From the NCBI RefSeq assembly GCF_000230555.1, contig NC_016078.1, positions 1,736,001 to 1,800,000 on the forward strand: a DNA stretch of 64,000 nucleotides. The letters run 5' to 3'. The position numbers and the translations under genes are program-made. Positions 42,267 to 51,182 of the stretch are shown here, piece after piece. Source of the stretch: Pelagibacterium halotolerans B2 (lineage in GTDB: Bacteria; Pseudomonadota; Alphaproteobacteria; Rhizobiales; Devosiaceae). The notes beneath the pieces were generated by a model that saw only the letters and a list, made by a program, of their open reading frames with translations, did not search any database and was not told where the DNA came from. How positions within the stretch are numbered: position 1 is the stretch's first letter; the number at the start of each line of letters is the position of its first letter.

Positions 42267-44447
42267 ATGTCTCAGGACAATGCCGCACCGGCCAGCGACG
42301 CCGGTCCGATGATCGCACAGGGGACCGACGAGGAACCCCTCGCCACCAACCAGCGCAGCCTTGCGGGCCGGATCGGCCTGGCCGTCACACTCATGGCCAT
42401 CGCCTACACTGTGTTCCACATCTATGTGATGAACATTTCGCCGCTCGAACCATGGGCCTATCGCATGGTCCACGTGACCGGCGGGCTTTTCATCGGCTTT
42501 CTCACCTATTCGGCGCTTACCCTCAATCCCGAGGCGCCCGCCGTGGCCCGCAGCCGCAGCCCCATTGAGTGGGGGGTGATCGGGGTCGCTGCCGCTGGTG
42601 TCCTCTATGGCGCTGTCATGGTGGGCTACGCCTGGGCCGGCCGCTGGTTCGGCTTTGCGCCCATGCCCGACGCCTTCGTATTCGGCACCTACGGCCTGCC
42701 GCTGCTCATTGGCACCATTGCCGCGGTCGCCGCCGCATGGCTGTTTTCCGACCGCGATCGCGAGCGTGTGCATCCGGCAGACTGGTTGCTGGGCATCGCC
42801 GCGCTCGCCATGTTCGGCTATATCATCTTCAACGTCGGCGCCCTGCGCCTGCGCGCCGGCACGGGCATGGCCCAGACCGCCGACTTCTACGCCGCCCTGG
42901 TCGGGGTCATCCTGATCCTTGAGCTCACCCGCCGCGTTGCCGGACTGGCCCTGGTCATCATCGCCGGCATCTTTATCGCCTACTCCTTCGTCGGCCCCTG
43001 GCTGCCGGGCTTTCTGACCCATCGCGGCTATACCGCCGAGCGGTTCTTCACCTATATCTTCACCGACCAGGGCATCCTGGGCGATCCGATTGCGGTCTCC
43101 TCGACCTATATCATCCTGTTCATCGTCTTCGCCGCCTTTCTCCAGGCTTCCCGCGTCGGCGATTATTTCGTCAACTTCGCCTTTGCCGCAGCGGGCAACA
43201 TGCGCGGCGGTCCCGCCAAGGTCGCGGTCTTCGCCTCGGGCCTGATGGGCATGATCAACGGCACATCGGCCGGCAATGTGGTCGCGACAGGTTCGCTCAC
43301 CATCCCGCTGATGAAAAAGGTCGGCTATCCGTCAAAAAGCGCTGCGGCCATCGAGGCCACCGCATCCTCGGGCGGGCAGATCCTGCCCCCGATCATGGGC
43401 GCCGGCGCCTTCATCATGGCCGAGGTGACGGGCATTCCCTATACCGAGATCGTGGTCGCGGCGATCATCCCCGCGCTGCTCTATTTCGTCTCGGTCTATT
43501 TCATGGTCGATCTGCAGGCGACCAAGCTCGGCATGAAAGGTATCCCGAAAGCCGAACTCCCCAAATTCCGGGCGCTGGCCAAACAGGCCTTCCTCTTCCT
43601 GCCGATTATCATCCTGATCTATACGCTGTTCGCGGGCTATTCGGTGATCCGCGCCGGAACGGTCGCAATGGCCTCCGCCGCTGTGGTGTCCTGGCTCACG
43701 CCCTATCGCATGGGTCCCACCGCCGTCCTCAAGGCGCTCGAACTCGGCGCCAAGATGTCCATCCAGCTCGTCGCGGTCTGTGCCGCTGCCGGTATCATCG
43801 TGGGCGTGATCGCTCTGACCGGCGTGGGCGCGCGGTTCTCCTCGCTCCTGCTCGGCATTGCCGAACAGAACCAGTTGATCGCGCTGTTCTTTGCCATGTG
43901 CATCTCGATCATCCTCGGCATGGGCATGCCAACGACCGCGGCATACGCGGTGGCTGCCGCCGTGGTCGCCCCGGGCCTGATCCAGTTGGGCATCCCTGTC
44001 CTCGTGGCCCACTTCTTCGTCTTTTACTATGCAGTGATGTCGGCGATTACCCCGCCCGTGGCGCTGGCCGCCTATGCCGGTGCGGGACTGTCGGGGTCCG
44101 ATCCGATGAAGACCTCCGTGGAAGCCTTCAAGATCGGGCTGGCCGCCTTCATCGTGCCGTTCATGTTCTTTTACAGCCATGAACTGCTCATGCAGGGCGA
44201 ATGGATCGACATCGCGCGCGTCGTCGGCACCGCATTGCTGGGCATGTACCTGCTGTCGGCCTCGGTACAAGGTTACTATTTCGGTGCCATCGGCATTATC
44301 TTGCGGATCGTTCTTTTGATCGCCGCGCTCGCGATGATCGAAGGCACCTGGTACACCGACCTGTTCGGCCTCGCCGTCGCGGTCGGACTGTTCTTCTACC
44401 AGAAGCGTGTCGTGACGCCGCGAACGCTGGCCAAGGGCGCGGATTGA
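42267..44447 (+). CDS. TRAP transporter permease, fused small and large subunits (TAXI type)
   Basis: 726 residues, about 16 membrane helices. The N-terminal third matches a DctQ-like 4-helix unit and the rest the DctM channel (NMRGGPAKVAVFASGLMGMI, VTGIPYTEIVVAAIIP, ILGMGMPTTAAYAVAAAV). Na+- or H+-driven uptake partner of the TAXI binding protein. ATG 42267 follows GGGAGGAAAA. A 9-bp terminator follows. Confidence 0.94.
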   Translation: MSQDNAAPASDAGPMIAQGTDEEPLATNQRSLAGRIGLAVTLMAIAYTVFHIYVMNISPLEPWAYRMVHVTGGLFIGFLTYSALTLNPEAPAVARSRSPIEWGVIGVAAAGVLYGAVMVGYAWAGRWFGFAPMPDAFVFGTYGLPLLIGTIAAVAAAWLFSDRDRERVHPADWLLGIAALAMFGYIIFNVGALRLRAGTGMAQTADFYAALVGVILILELTRRVAGLALVIIAGIFIAYSFVGPWLPGFLTHRGYTAERFFTYIFTDQGILGDPIAVSSTYIILFIVFAAFLQASRVGDYFVNFAFAAAGNMRGGPAKVAVFASGLMGMINGTSAGNVVATGSLTIPLMKKVGYPSKSAAAIEATASSGGQILPPIMGAGAFIMAEVTGIPYTEIVVAAIIPALLYFVSVYFMVDLQATKLGMKGIPKAELPKFRALAKQAFLFLPIIILIYTLFAGYSVIRAGTVAMASAAVVSWLTPYRMGPTAVLKALELGAKMSIQLVAVCAAAGIIVGVIALTGVGARFSSLLLGIAEQNQLIALFFAMCISIILGMGMPTTAAYAVAAAVVAPGLIQLGIPVLVAHFFVFYYAVMSAITPPVALAAYAGAGLSGSDPMKTSVEAFKIGLAAFIVPFMFFYSHELLMQGEWIDIARVVGTALLGMYLLSASVQGYYFGAIGIILRIVLLIAALAMIEGTWYTDLFGLAVAVGLFFYQKRVVTPRTLAKGAD

Positions 44448-44470
44448 CGTCCTCAGCCTCTTAAGACACG

Positions 44471-44499
44471 AAGGCCGCCTCTTGCCGGGGCGGCCTTTT
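44471..44499 (+). terminator. Terminator of the TAXI-TRAP operon
   Basis: AAGGCCGCC (44471-44479) pairs perfectly with GGCGGCCTT (44489-44497), then TTCTATTTG. It begins about 23 bases after the permease stop. Confidence 0.8.
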
Positions 44500-44514
44500 C
44501 TATTTGCGGCCGGT

Positions 44515-44688
44515 TCAGTGCTTGCGGATCGCGTCCTTTACCTTGCCGGCCTTTTGCTCGATATCGCCCCTGGCCCTGTCCATCTTTCCTTCGGCCTGGA
44601 GTTTCTTGTTGTTGGTGGTCCTGCCCACCACTTCCTTGACCGCTCCCCTCGCCTTGTTTCCGGCGCCTTTGACTTCGTCTTTGTGCAT
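44515..44688 (-). CDS. CsbD-family small stress protein
   Basis: 57 residues, highly charged: MHKDEVKGAGNKARGAVKEV, then EGKMDRARGDIEQKAGKVKD. This is the CsbD (YjbJ-like) pattern, a predicted flexible cytoplasmic protein induced by general stress in several bacteria. No biochemical role is known. Ribosome site before ATG 44688 is weak. It converges on the TRAP terminator. Confidence 0.85.
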   Translation of the reverse strand: MHKDEVKGAGNKARGAVKEVVGRTTNNKKLQAEGKMDRARGDIEQKAGKVKDAIRKH

Positions 44689-44799
44689 TTCACACCGTCA
44701 TCAAACGGCAGCATGATTGCTCCGCGCCCTGTAAACGCAGTCTGATCGCGCCGGTTCCTATTAGGCCCGATCAAGAAATCCGTGGCGCGGGTGCCGTCA

Positions 44800-45573
44800 T
44801 CATTGCTGCCGCGCCGCCCAGCTTTTCATCGCCGCCGCAAGATATTGGGCAAACCCGGTCTCTATGCTTTCATAGCGCGCAACGAAGTCGGGATGGGCCA
44901 GATAGACATCGGCAAGCCCCGCATAGGCCGAAACCGGCGCCGGCTGGTTCCAGCTCGATTGCACCCAGTTCCAGTGGCGGGCGATCATCGATTCCAGGGC
45001 GTGCGATTGCGGCGGGATGCCCTTGCGAAGCGCTTCGGCGAGTCCTTCCTCGATGGTTCGCAATTCGTCCATCGCAGCCTGCCGTTTCGCGTCGGAAAGC
45101 TGGTCCATCCTGCGGAGGGAGACAGCGATATCGGTCTTGATGTCCGGCCCGAACCGCTGTTCGAGCCAGGCTTCGTATTCGGCCTGCTTTTGGGGGTCGA
45201 CCACCCCTGAATACAAATCGGCGTCCTTCATGGCGCGATCTCCTTTGATTTCGGCGATCGTGCGGTCGATCGTCCTGAGCATGGAGGTGAGCCGGCCCGC
45301 CTGCTCGACAACCCGGATGCGCTGGCTCTCCAGCGCGGCCAGACGATCGAATGCCGGGTCATCGAGGATGGCCCCGATCTGGGCAAGGGGAATATCCAGC
45401 TCGCGATGGATCAGGATCTGCTGCAGGCGCAGCAATTCCGCGCGGCCGTAATAGCGGTAGCCGTTCTCACCAATATGGGCAGGCTTGAGCAGGCCGATAT
45501 TGTCATAATGATGCAATGTCCGGATCGAAATCCGGGCCATCTGCGCCACCTGTTTGACGGTGTATCGTTCCAT
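44800..45573 (-). CDS. MerR-family regulator with TipAS-like ligand domain
   Basis: 257 residues. MerR helix-turn-helix at 1-70 (YTVKQVAQMARISIRTLHHY, then DNIGLLKPAHIGENGYRYYG), dimer coiled coil at ~75-120, and a C-terminal TipAS/SkgA-type helical domain (~130-250) that in TipA binds thiopeptides or other drugs. ATG 45573 has GGAGAG upstream. Its own promoter (45605-45635) carries the 19-base spacer used by MerR-type activators, so it is autoactivated. Any other target is not in this window. Confidence 0.9.
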   Translation of the reverse strand: MERYTVKQVAQMARISIRTLHHYDNIGLLKPAHIGENGYRYYGRAELLRLQQILIHRELDIPLAQIGAILDDPAFDRLAALESQRIRVVEQAGRLTSMLRTIDRTIAEIKGDRAMKDADLYSGVVDPQKQAEYEAWLEQRFGPDIKTDIAVSLRRMDQLSDAKRQAAMDELRTIEEGLAEALRKGIPPQSHALESMIARHWNWVQSSWNQPAPVSAYAGLADVYLAHPDFVARYESIETGFAQYLAAAMKSWAARQQ

Positions 45574-45604
45574 GGGCTCTCTCCTGCACCATCCGCAGGA
45601 CAAG

Positions 45605-45635
45605 CTCATAGGCCCTCACGCAACGTGAGGGTCAA
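45605..45635 (-). promoter_or_regulatory. MerR-type promoter with 19-base spacer and palindromic operator
   Basis: On the minus strand: -35 TTGACC (45635-45630), exactly 19 bases, then -10 TATGAG (45610-45605). Between them CCCTCACG-TTG-CGTGAGGG is a perfect palindrome (45613-45631). Over-long spacers with a central dyad are the hallmark of promoters untwisted by MerR proteins. Confidence 0.85.
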
Positions 45636-45791
45636 CCGCCCGCAGAATTTTCCTGCAATTTTATCTTTGCCGCAAACCGGCGATTCAGAGCGTTTTCAAT
45701 CTGCTCCTTTATCGCGCCCGGCGTTTACCATCTGGCCGTGCCACGTCGTGTAGCGTCAGCAAACAGAGATTTTCCAGAATGGGAAATGGCC

Positions 45792-46103
45792 ATGAAAATC
45801 CCGACTCGAAACGAACTGGCAGTCATGCTGGTCTGGGCATTCCGCGACGAGAAGGTCGAGTCCGCAATCAACCCGCACGCCGATGCGCTCACGCTCTATT
45901 GCAACGTCATGGCCCTGCCCGTCGCCGAGGCGGCGGCAGTCGTTTCCCATGCACGCGCCGGCGATGTTTCCCCGGCTGACCCAGTAGCGCTGGCGCGCTG
46001 GACGCGCGGGCTCATGCTGCTGCGCGAAATGCTGGCCCAGCCCATGTGCACGCTTTCCATTGCCGAACCCGAAACCATGGCCCAGGCAAGCGTCGCGGCT
46101 TAA
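45792..46103 (+). CDS. Small cytoplasmic protein of unknown function
   Basis: 103 residues, helical, without signal peptide or membrane segment (KIPTRNELAVMLVWAFRDEK near the start). No recognised domain. ATG 45792 has GGGA 7 bases upstream; ATG 45786 is also open. Coding use looks like its neighbours. Stands alone after the merR promoter region. Confidence 0.5.
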   Translation: MKIPTRNELAVMLVWAFRDEKVESAINPHADALTLYCNVMALPVAEAAAVVSHARAGDVSPADPVALARWTRGLMLLREMLAQPMCTLSIAEPETMAQASVAA

Positions 46104-46406
46104 CCAGTAAGGCAAGGCTGAGGCGCATCGCCCAGATTGGGGCGTCCATTATCGCCCATTTGGCCGACTGGCCCCGGCTTTCGATCTCGTTTCGTGATCG
46201 AAGTCTCGCCACAGTCTGCCCTGACGGACACAAAATATCCCCATAAATTCCGCTGCATGGCCGTATCGGGGTCCCAAGCTCGCCATTGCACCCGCTCACG
46301 ATGTGTTCACGGTTTCGCGATCAACGAGACCGGCCCCGGCATCCTGCCGGGTGCGTTCGAATGAATGGCCGGCACCACCGGACCACATCACATGGAGCAC
46401 AACCCC
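46104..46406. other. Intergenic stretch without recognised features
   Basis: 303 bases between the small protein and the EF-hand gene. I see no coding sequence, strong hairpin or repeat; it presumably holds the EF-hand promoter. Confidence 0.5.
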
Positions 46407-46709
46407 ATGAACAAGACAGTTCTTTCCCTTGCCGCGCTTATTGGCCTTTCTGCTACCGGCGGCGCGCTTGCCCAGGGCCTCGATTTCAACTCGCTCGATG
46501 CCAATGCCGATGGCGCCATAAGCATGGAAGAGTTGCAGGTCGCGATCCCCGATCTCACGCCGGAGAGCTTTGCCATGCTCGATACCGATGCAGACGGTGC
46601 GCTGTCGTCTGAGGAATTCGCGGCCCTTATACCGGCCACCGAAGCTCCGGCAAACACCATGGAAGCGCCGGCGGTTGATGGTGCCGTCGAAGCGCCCCTG
46701 GCGCAGTAA
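46407..46709 (+). CDS. Exported EF-hand calcium-binding protein
   Basis: 100 residues. Signal peptide MNKTVLSLAALIGLSATGGA ending LAQ, then two EF-hand loops, DANADGAISMEE (residues ~32-43) and DTDADGALSSEE (~58-69), each with the standard Ca2+ ligands at positions 1, 3, 5, 7 and 12. A short Ala/Pro tail ends the protein. Likely a periplasmic Ca2+ buffer or sensor; partner unknown. Confidence 0.82.
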   Translation: MNKTVLSLAALIGLSATGGALAQGLDFNSLDANADGAISMEELQVAIPDLTPESFAMLDTDADGALSSEEFAALIPATEAPANTMEAPAVDGAVEAPLAQ

Positions 46710-46767
46710 GGAAACATTTCGGGGGCGTTCCTCCCGCGCCCCCATCCTGGTGCAGACCTCCTCCCGG

Positions 46768-46803
46768 TCGGCCGCTCCGCTCTGGCGGGGTGGCCGATTT
46801 TGT
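46768..46803 (+). terminator. Possible terminator after the EF-hand gene
   Basis: TCGGCC (46768-46773) pairs with GGCCGA (46792-46797) with further imperfect GC pairing inside, then TTTTGTG. Moderate evidence only. Confidence 0.4.
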
Positions 46804-46869
46804 GTCAGAGGCAGAACGCCTCGCGCCGCCAGGCGTTTGGCTATGGCAATGCGTTTCCGGAGAATGATC

Positions 46870-47292
46870 ATGGCACGCTATCTTACCGCACTTTGCGCGT
46901 TGGCACTCACCGCAACCCTTGCCGCATGTTCCGAAGGAGAAGCGCCAGAGGCGGTTGCCGAAGCCGGCACAGCTGATGCCTCAGACGCGCCCTCACCTGA
47001 ACCGGCGCCGTTCTATGTCGGCCAATGGGCCGCCGATCCGGTCTGGTGCACCGACCAGACCGACGGTTTCCCGATCATCATAACCGAGGCCCGCTTCGAG
47101 GGCCGCGAGAATATCTGCGAAATGGCAGATATCGAGACCACGCCCGAAGGTGGAGCAACAGCGCGGTTGACCTGTCAGTCCGAGGGGGAAACGATCGAGG
47201 AGCCCATCACCTTCGCCCAGGCCGGCGATCAGATCGCCATCGTCTGGCCGGATCGCGGGACCGAGGCGACGCTGTTCTCACGCTGTGAGTGA
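46870..47292 (+). CDS. Lipoprotein of unknown function
   Basis: 140 residues. Lipoprotein signal with lipobox LAAC (Cys ~20), an acidic/Pro linker, and a small beta-rich body with four further Cys (WCTDQ, NICEM, TCQSEG, SRCE) that could form two disulfides. No family recognised. ATG 46870 has GGAGA upstream; ATG 46864 adds two residues. Ends one base before tRNA-Leu. Confidence 0.68.
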   Translation: MARYLTALCALALTATLAACSEGEAPEAVAEAGTADASDAPSPEPAPFYVGQWAADPVWCTDQTDGFPIIITEARFEGRENICEMADIETTPEGGATARLTCQSEGETIEEPITFAQAGDQIAIVWPDRGTEATLFSRCE

Positions 47293-47293
47293 T

Positions 47294-47379
47294 TGGTGCG
47301 GGCGGCGGGACTTGAACCCGCACGGAGATACCTCCTCAGGATTTTAAGTCCTGTGTGTCTACCATTCCACCACGCCCGC
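47294..47379 (-). tRNA. tRNA-Leu (anticodon TAA), CCA encoded
   Basis: On the minus strand: acceptor GCGGGCG pairs with CGCCCGC followed by encoded ACCA; D arm TGGTAGAC; anticodon loop around CTTAAAA giving anticodon TAA; long variable arm (GAGGAGGTATCTCC) typical of type II leucine tRNA; T arm GGTTCAAGTCC. 86 bases. Decodes UUA and UUG. Confidence 0.96.
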
Positions 47380-47531
47380 GCGGCACAAACCTATAGGTTG
47401 CGGGATCGGTTTTGGAAAGGTCTGCGCTACACGCAATCCTGTTGTTCCCGCAGTCTGTTCAAAATCCTTTTAAAAAGTGCAACAACCCTACCCTATGGTG
47501 CAGTTTGTTACTTTCGATAGGAGGGTTCGTA

Positions 47532-48365
47532 ATGCCGATAACGACCAAGCACGGGCTGGCTTGTCTGGCGCTTCTCGCCGCCACTCTTCCGGCTTCCGCC
47601 GCCACCGTCACTGTTCAATCGGGTGATACCCTCTCGTCCATTGCAGCCCGCGAACTGGGCAACGACCGCCTCTGGCCGGCCCTGTGCGAGGCGAATGCCG
47701 ATGTGCTTGAAGGCAATTGCGACAGACTGCCCATAGGCACCGTGATCTCCCTGCCGGGCCAATCCGAACCCGAGCCGACCCAAGCGACGGACGAAACGCC
47801 GGCGCAACCGGCATCCGAAGCATCCGCTGAACCCGATGTGGAACCGGCCGCCCAAGAAGCTGTCGAACCCGTTGCGGAACCGGAAACCGAAGCGCCCGCC
47901 GAATCAGGCACTGAAAGCCCTGATCTGCCAGGCACTTATGTCGCGGCATGGAGCGACCTTCCCGATCCGGTCATTCCCAGAGGCTTCACTGTCGAACGGC
48001 GCGATGACGCACTTCGCCTTTCCGGCAGTACCGAAAATACCTATTCGACCGGCAGAACCGGCGGCATAGCGTTTCGCTTGCCCGACGCGGTGGAACAGGC
48101 GGTAAGCGGAAAGACGATCCGCATTCATATTCTTGCCGTCCCCGTCGGGGGCGCCAGTGCCGATATCGAAGCTGCCTATTCCACAAACGAAGTCGGAAAC
48201 AGCGGCTGGCGCCCGATAACCGTCGGCGATGGCCCAGCCATGTTCCGCTATGCGGTCAGAGAGATCGAGCAGGGCAAAGGAGATTTTGTCGGCATTTTTC
48301 CCGACCCTGAGGGCACAGGACAGGTCATCGATCTTCTGGCGCTCTCGATCGAGATTGTGGACTGA
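47532..48365 (+). CDS. Exported LysM-domain protein
   Basis: 277 residues. Signal peptide (MPITTKHGLACLALLAATLP ending SAA), one LysM domain at ~27-70 (VQSGDTLSSIAARELGNDRL), a Pro/Glu/Ala-rich linker (~75-140), then a C-terminal beta-sandwich-like domain (~145-277) not recognised. LysM binds peptidoglycan, so the rest is probably held in the periplasm. ATG 47532 has AGGAGGG upstream. Confidence 0.83.
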   Translation: MPITTKHGLACLALLAATLPASAATVTVQSGDTLSSIAARELGNDRLWPALCEANADVLEGNCDRLPIGTVISLPGQSEPEPTQATDETPAQPASEASAEPDVEPAAQEAVEPVAEPETEAPAESGTESPDLPGTYVAAWSDLPDPVIPRGFTVERRDDALRLSGSTENTYSTGRTGGIAFRLPDAVEQAVSGKTIRIHILAVPVGGASADIEAAYSTNEVGNSGWRPITVGDGPAMFRYAVREIEQGKGDFVGIFPDPEGTGQVIDLLALSIEIVD

Positions 48366-48376
48366 TCGCCAGAGGG

Positions 48377-48655
48377 TTACTCCCCCTTGTAGCTGACCTC
48401 GATACGGTCCAGTTCACCCTGTTTCATGGTATCGAGCCAGACCAGAAAGTCTGCCACGTCACGGAAGCCCGCACGTCGGGCATCCGTATCGGTAACGTCT
48501 TCGGCCCTTATCGGCGTGATAGCGCCGATCTGCAAAACACCGACCTTGGTCTTGAGCGTTCCGCCGGCCTTGACCGTCCGACGCCGCCAGCGGCGGAACT
48601 GGAGCGTGATTTCACCCGATTTTATCTTCTCGAGCACCTCGAGCTTGATGAGCAT
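48377..48655 (-). CDS. ASCH-domain protein
   Basis: 92 residues with the ASCH (PUA-like) pattern: LEVLEKIKSGEITLQFRRWR, then GVLQIGAITPI and DFLVWLD. ASCH domains are predicted to bind RNA or modified nucleotides. Its ATG overlaps the gpt stop by one base (TGATG), so it is the third gene of the molybdopterin-type/gpt/ASCH operon. Confidence 0.82.
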   Translation of the reverse strand: MLIKLEVLEKIKSGEITLQFRRWRRRTVKAGGTLKTKVGVLQIGAITPIRAEDVTDTDARRAGFRDVADFLVWLDTMKQGELDRIEVSYKGE

Positions 48656-49149
48656 CAGTCGGTGCCGCCCGCTATGGGCGCCGCATAGGTGAAGTCCAGA
48701 TCCCACGGGAAGAAAATCCAGGTGTCCTGGCTGACCTCTGTGATGAAGCTGTCGACCATCTCGCGCCCCTGCGGCTTGGCGTAAACGGTCGCGAAATGGG
48801 CGTTGGGCAGCATGTCGCGCACCGCGCGGGCCGTGGCGCCGGTATCGACGAGATCGTCGATGATGAGCAGTTTTTCGCCCGATGTGTCGGCAGCGATCAG
48901 ATCGGAATTGATTGCCTTGAGCACTGAAATCTTGCCCTGGCTTTGATGGTCGTAGGATTTGACCGAGACGCTTTCGATCACCCTTATGTTGAGCTCGCGG
49001 GCGATGATCGCGGCAGGCACGAGGCCACCACGGGTAATCGCGACGATCGAATGGAAAGGCCCTTCGCTCGTCAGCCGCCAGGCAAGCGCCCGGGAATCAC
49101 GGTGAAACTGATCCCAGGAGACCGGGAAGGATTTGTTCTGCGGGGTCAT
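48655..49149 (-). CDS. gpt: Xanthine-guanine phosphoribosyltransferase
   Basis: Purine salvage enzyme joining PRPP to xanthine or guanine. 164 residues. PRPP-binding loop [40 protein letters not shown] and the C-terminal [12 protein letters not shown] typical of Gpt. Its ATG overlaps the upstream stop by 4 bases (ATGA). Confidence 0.94.
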   Translation of the reverse strand: MTPQNKSFPVSWDQFHRDSRALAWRLTSEGPFHSIVAITRGGLVPAAIIARELNIRVIESVSVKSYDHQSQGKISVLKAINSDLIAADTSGEKLLIIDDLVDTGATARAVRDMLPNAHFATVYAKPQGREMVDSFITEVSQDTWIFFPWDLDFTYAAPIAGGTD

Positions 49150-49919
49150 GCGTAAGGTTCCTTGGGCAAAACGATGTTCTTTTCGGCGTGAAGACGGTCG
49201 ACAAGCGCCTGCACGTCCGCTGTGGCCCGTTCGAGCCGTTCAATATCGTGACTGCGCAAGACGAGATAGGTCATCACATGGGTATTCCCCATCTGCGGAT
49301 AGGACCCGATCTTGACGTCCTCATAGCGCGATTGAATTTCCCCCAGCGGGTCGCCGACCGCGCCCTCTCCCACGGCAGCAGCCACCGTGCGGCTTTCCAC
49401 CTTGCGACCACCTTCAAGCGTTGGCGCAATCGCTTCGAGCATGGCTTGCATGATCTTGGGCACGCCCGCCATCACATGCACATTGCCGATGCGGAAACCC
49501 GGAGCGGCTGAAACGGCATTGACGATCAGATCGGCCCCGACCGGAATGCGCGCCATGCGCAGCCGGGCCGGCGTCGCGGGTGTACCGCTTTCGGCCCAGC
49601 GCGCTTCGAGCATGGCGCGCGCTTGGTCATTGATCGGCAAATCGACCCCGAACGCCTTCGCTATGGCATCGGCGGTGATATCGTCATGGGTAGGCCCGAT
49701 CCCGCCGGTGGTGAAAACATACCTATAGCGGGCACGCAGCGCGTTGACCGCCTCAATGATCGCGTCGGTATCGTCCGATACGATCCGCACTTCCCGCAAC
49801 TCGATCCCCAGATCGGTGCAGAACTGCGCCGTGGTGGCAATATTGACGTCCTTTGTCCGTCCCGAGAGGATTTCATCTCCGATGACGATGAGACCGGCTG
49901 TAACGACAGATGAGGACAT
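49146..49919 (-). CDS. Molybdopterin-binding domain protein (CinA N-terminal type)
   Basis: 257 residues of the MoaB/Mog-like (MoCF_biosynth) fold: [56 protein letters not shown]. It lacks the C-terminal nicotinamide-nucleotide amidase domain of full CinA. In this order such short forms are annotated as competence/damage-inducible protein A; the function is likely nucleotide pyrophosphatase-like. First gene of the gpt-ASCH unit. ATG 49919 chosen. Confidence 0.86.
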   Translation of the reverse strand: MSSSVVTAGLIVIGDEILSGRTKDVNIATTAQFCTDLGIELREVRIVSDDTDAIIEAVNALRARYRYVFTTGGIGPTHDDITADAIAKAFGVDLPINDQARAMLEARWAESGTPATPARLRMARIPVGADLIVNAVSAAPGFRIGNVHVMAGVPKIMQAMLEAIAPTLEGGRKVESRTVAAAVGEGAVGDPLGEIQSRYEDVKIGSYPQMGNTHVMTYLVLRSHDIERLERATADVQALVDRLHAEKNIVLPKEPYA

Positions 49920-50088
49920 TTGGCCGCCTGAAAAAACAAGCGTCATGGATGCCCTTACCGCCCAAAAAAATCAAGCGCGACGCCAAATCCGGCACACTCC
50001 ATCCCCAAACGCTTTCAATCACTCGCTTGCGGTTGGATCGATTCTCGGGCAATCGGGGTCGGGTCGGCAGGAACGCGTGGAGCCCTCA

Positions 50089-50436
50089 ATGACCCGAGAC
50101 AAGCTTTTTCTCCTCCGGCCGGACTTTGAGGACCCTGCCTATCCTGGCCAGCGGTTTTATTGCTGGCACTGTGCACTGCTCGAAGGCGTACTCGCGTCAT
50201 TCCCCGCACTGGCAGAGAAGCTCGATATCGAACGCGTCGAATGGCCCAGACCGCGCCACCCGGTGATTGCAATGGTCGGCGAGGCCAACCAGTCCCTGCC
50301 GCTTCTCGTGCTCGCCAATGGCCAGACATCGGAACGCCAGTCCGGCACGTTCGAGGGCCGGGCCTTCATCAACGACAAGGACCGGATTCTGGTCGCGCTT
50401 TCGGAACGCCACGGCTTTCCCCATCCGCACCCGTGA
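50089..50436 (+). CDS. DUF3088 family protein
   Basis: 115 residues. The DUF3088 pattern is clear: DKLFLLRPDFEDPAYPGQRF then YCWHCALLEGVLASFP, and VEWPRPRHPVIAMVGEANQS. Two Cys in YCWHC recall a thioredoxin-like active site (CxxC), so a redox role is possible. ATG 50089. Sits 12 bases before sfsA on the same strand and is probably co-transcribed. Confidence 0.85.
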   Translation: MTRDKLFLLRPDFEDPAYPGQRFYCWHCALLEGVLASFPALAEKLDIERVEWPRPRHPVIAMVGEANQSLPLLVLANGQTSERQSGTFEGRAFINDKDRILVALSERHGFPHPHP

Positions 50437-50448
50437 CGCAGCCTATCC

Positions 50449-51150
50449 ATGCATTTTCCCTCTCCCCTCGTTCGCGGCACACTCATAAGGCGCTACAAGC
50501 GCTTTCTCGCCGATGTGACTCTGGAGACAGGAGAAATCCTCACCGCCCACTGCGCCAATCCCGGCGCGATGACCGGGCTGGCCATGCCGGGCCTGCCCGT
50601 CTGGCTCTCGAAATCGGACGACCCCAAGCGCAAGCTTGCCTATTCGCTCGAACTGGTCGAACTGCCCACCGGCATCGTGGGCATCAACACAGCCCACCCC
50701 AACCGCATCGTCGGTGAGGCGCTGCGTGCGCGCGCCATTCCCGAACTCGCCGCCTATGATTGCGTCCGGCCCGAGGTCAGATACGCCGAAAAAAGCCGCG
50801 TCGACTTCCTTTTGACAGGCGAAGGCCTCCCCGACTGCTATCTCGAGGTCAAGAATGTCCATCTCGTGCGCGCCGCCGGGCTGGCCGAATTTCCCGATTC
50901 GGTAACCACCCGCGGCGCCCGCCATCTGGCCGATCTGGCGCGCATGGTTGACGAGGGCCATAGGGCGATAATGCTCTATCTCGTCCAGCGCGGTGACTGC
51001 ACCCAATTCACCCTCGCCGCCGATATCGACGGCGCCTATGCCAGAGCATTCGGCGATGCGCGCGCGGCGGGGGTTGAGGCATTGTGCTACGCCACCGATA
51101 TAACATCTCAAGCAATCACCCTCGGCACCCCCCTTCCCATACGGGAGTGA
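50449..51150 (+). CDS. sfsA: SfsA family nuclease-fold protein
   Basis: 233 residues. SfsA signatures: RRYKRFLADVTLETGEILTA, HCANPGAMTGL, and the metal-binding SRVDFLLTGE with EVKNVHLV. Named for sugar-fermentation stimulation; the fold is nuclease-like. Full length. First of the conserved sfsA-map-radC run. Confidence 0.94.
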   Translation: MHFPSPLVRGTLIRRYKRFLADVTLETGEILTAHCANPGAMTGLAMPGLPVWLSKSDDPKRKLAYSLELVELPTGIVGINTAHPNRIVGEALRARAIPELAAYDCVRPEVRYAEKSRVDFLLTGEGLPDCYLEVKNVHLVRAAGLAEFPDSVTTRGARHLADLARMVDEGHRAIMLYLVQRGDCTQFTLAADIDGAYARAFGDARAAGVEALCYATDITSQAITLGTPLPIRE

Positions 51151-51182
51151 GCCGATTACCTTGCCTCCAACAGGAGACGACA

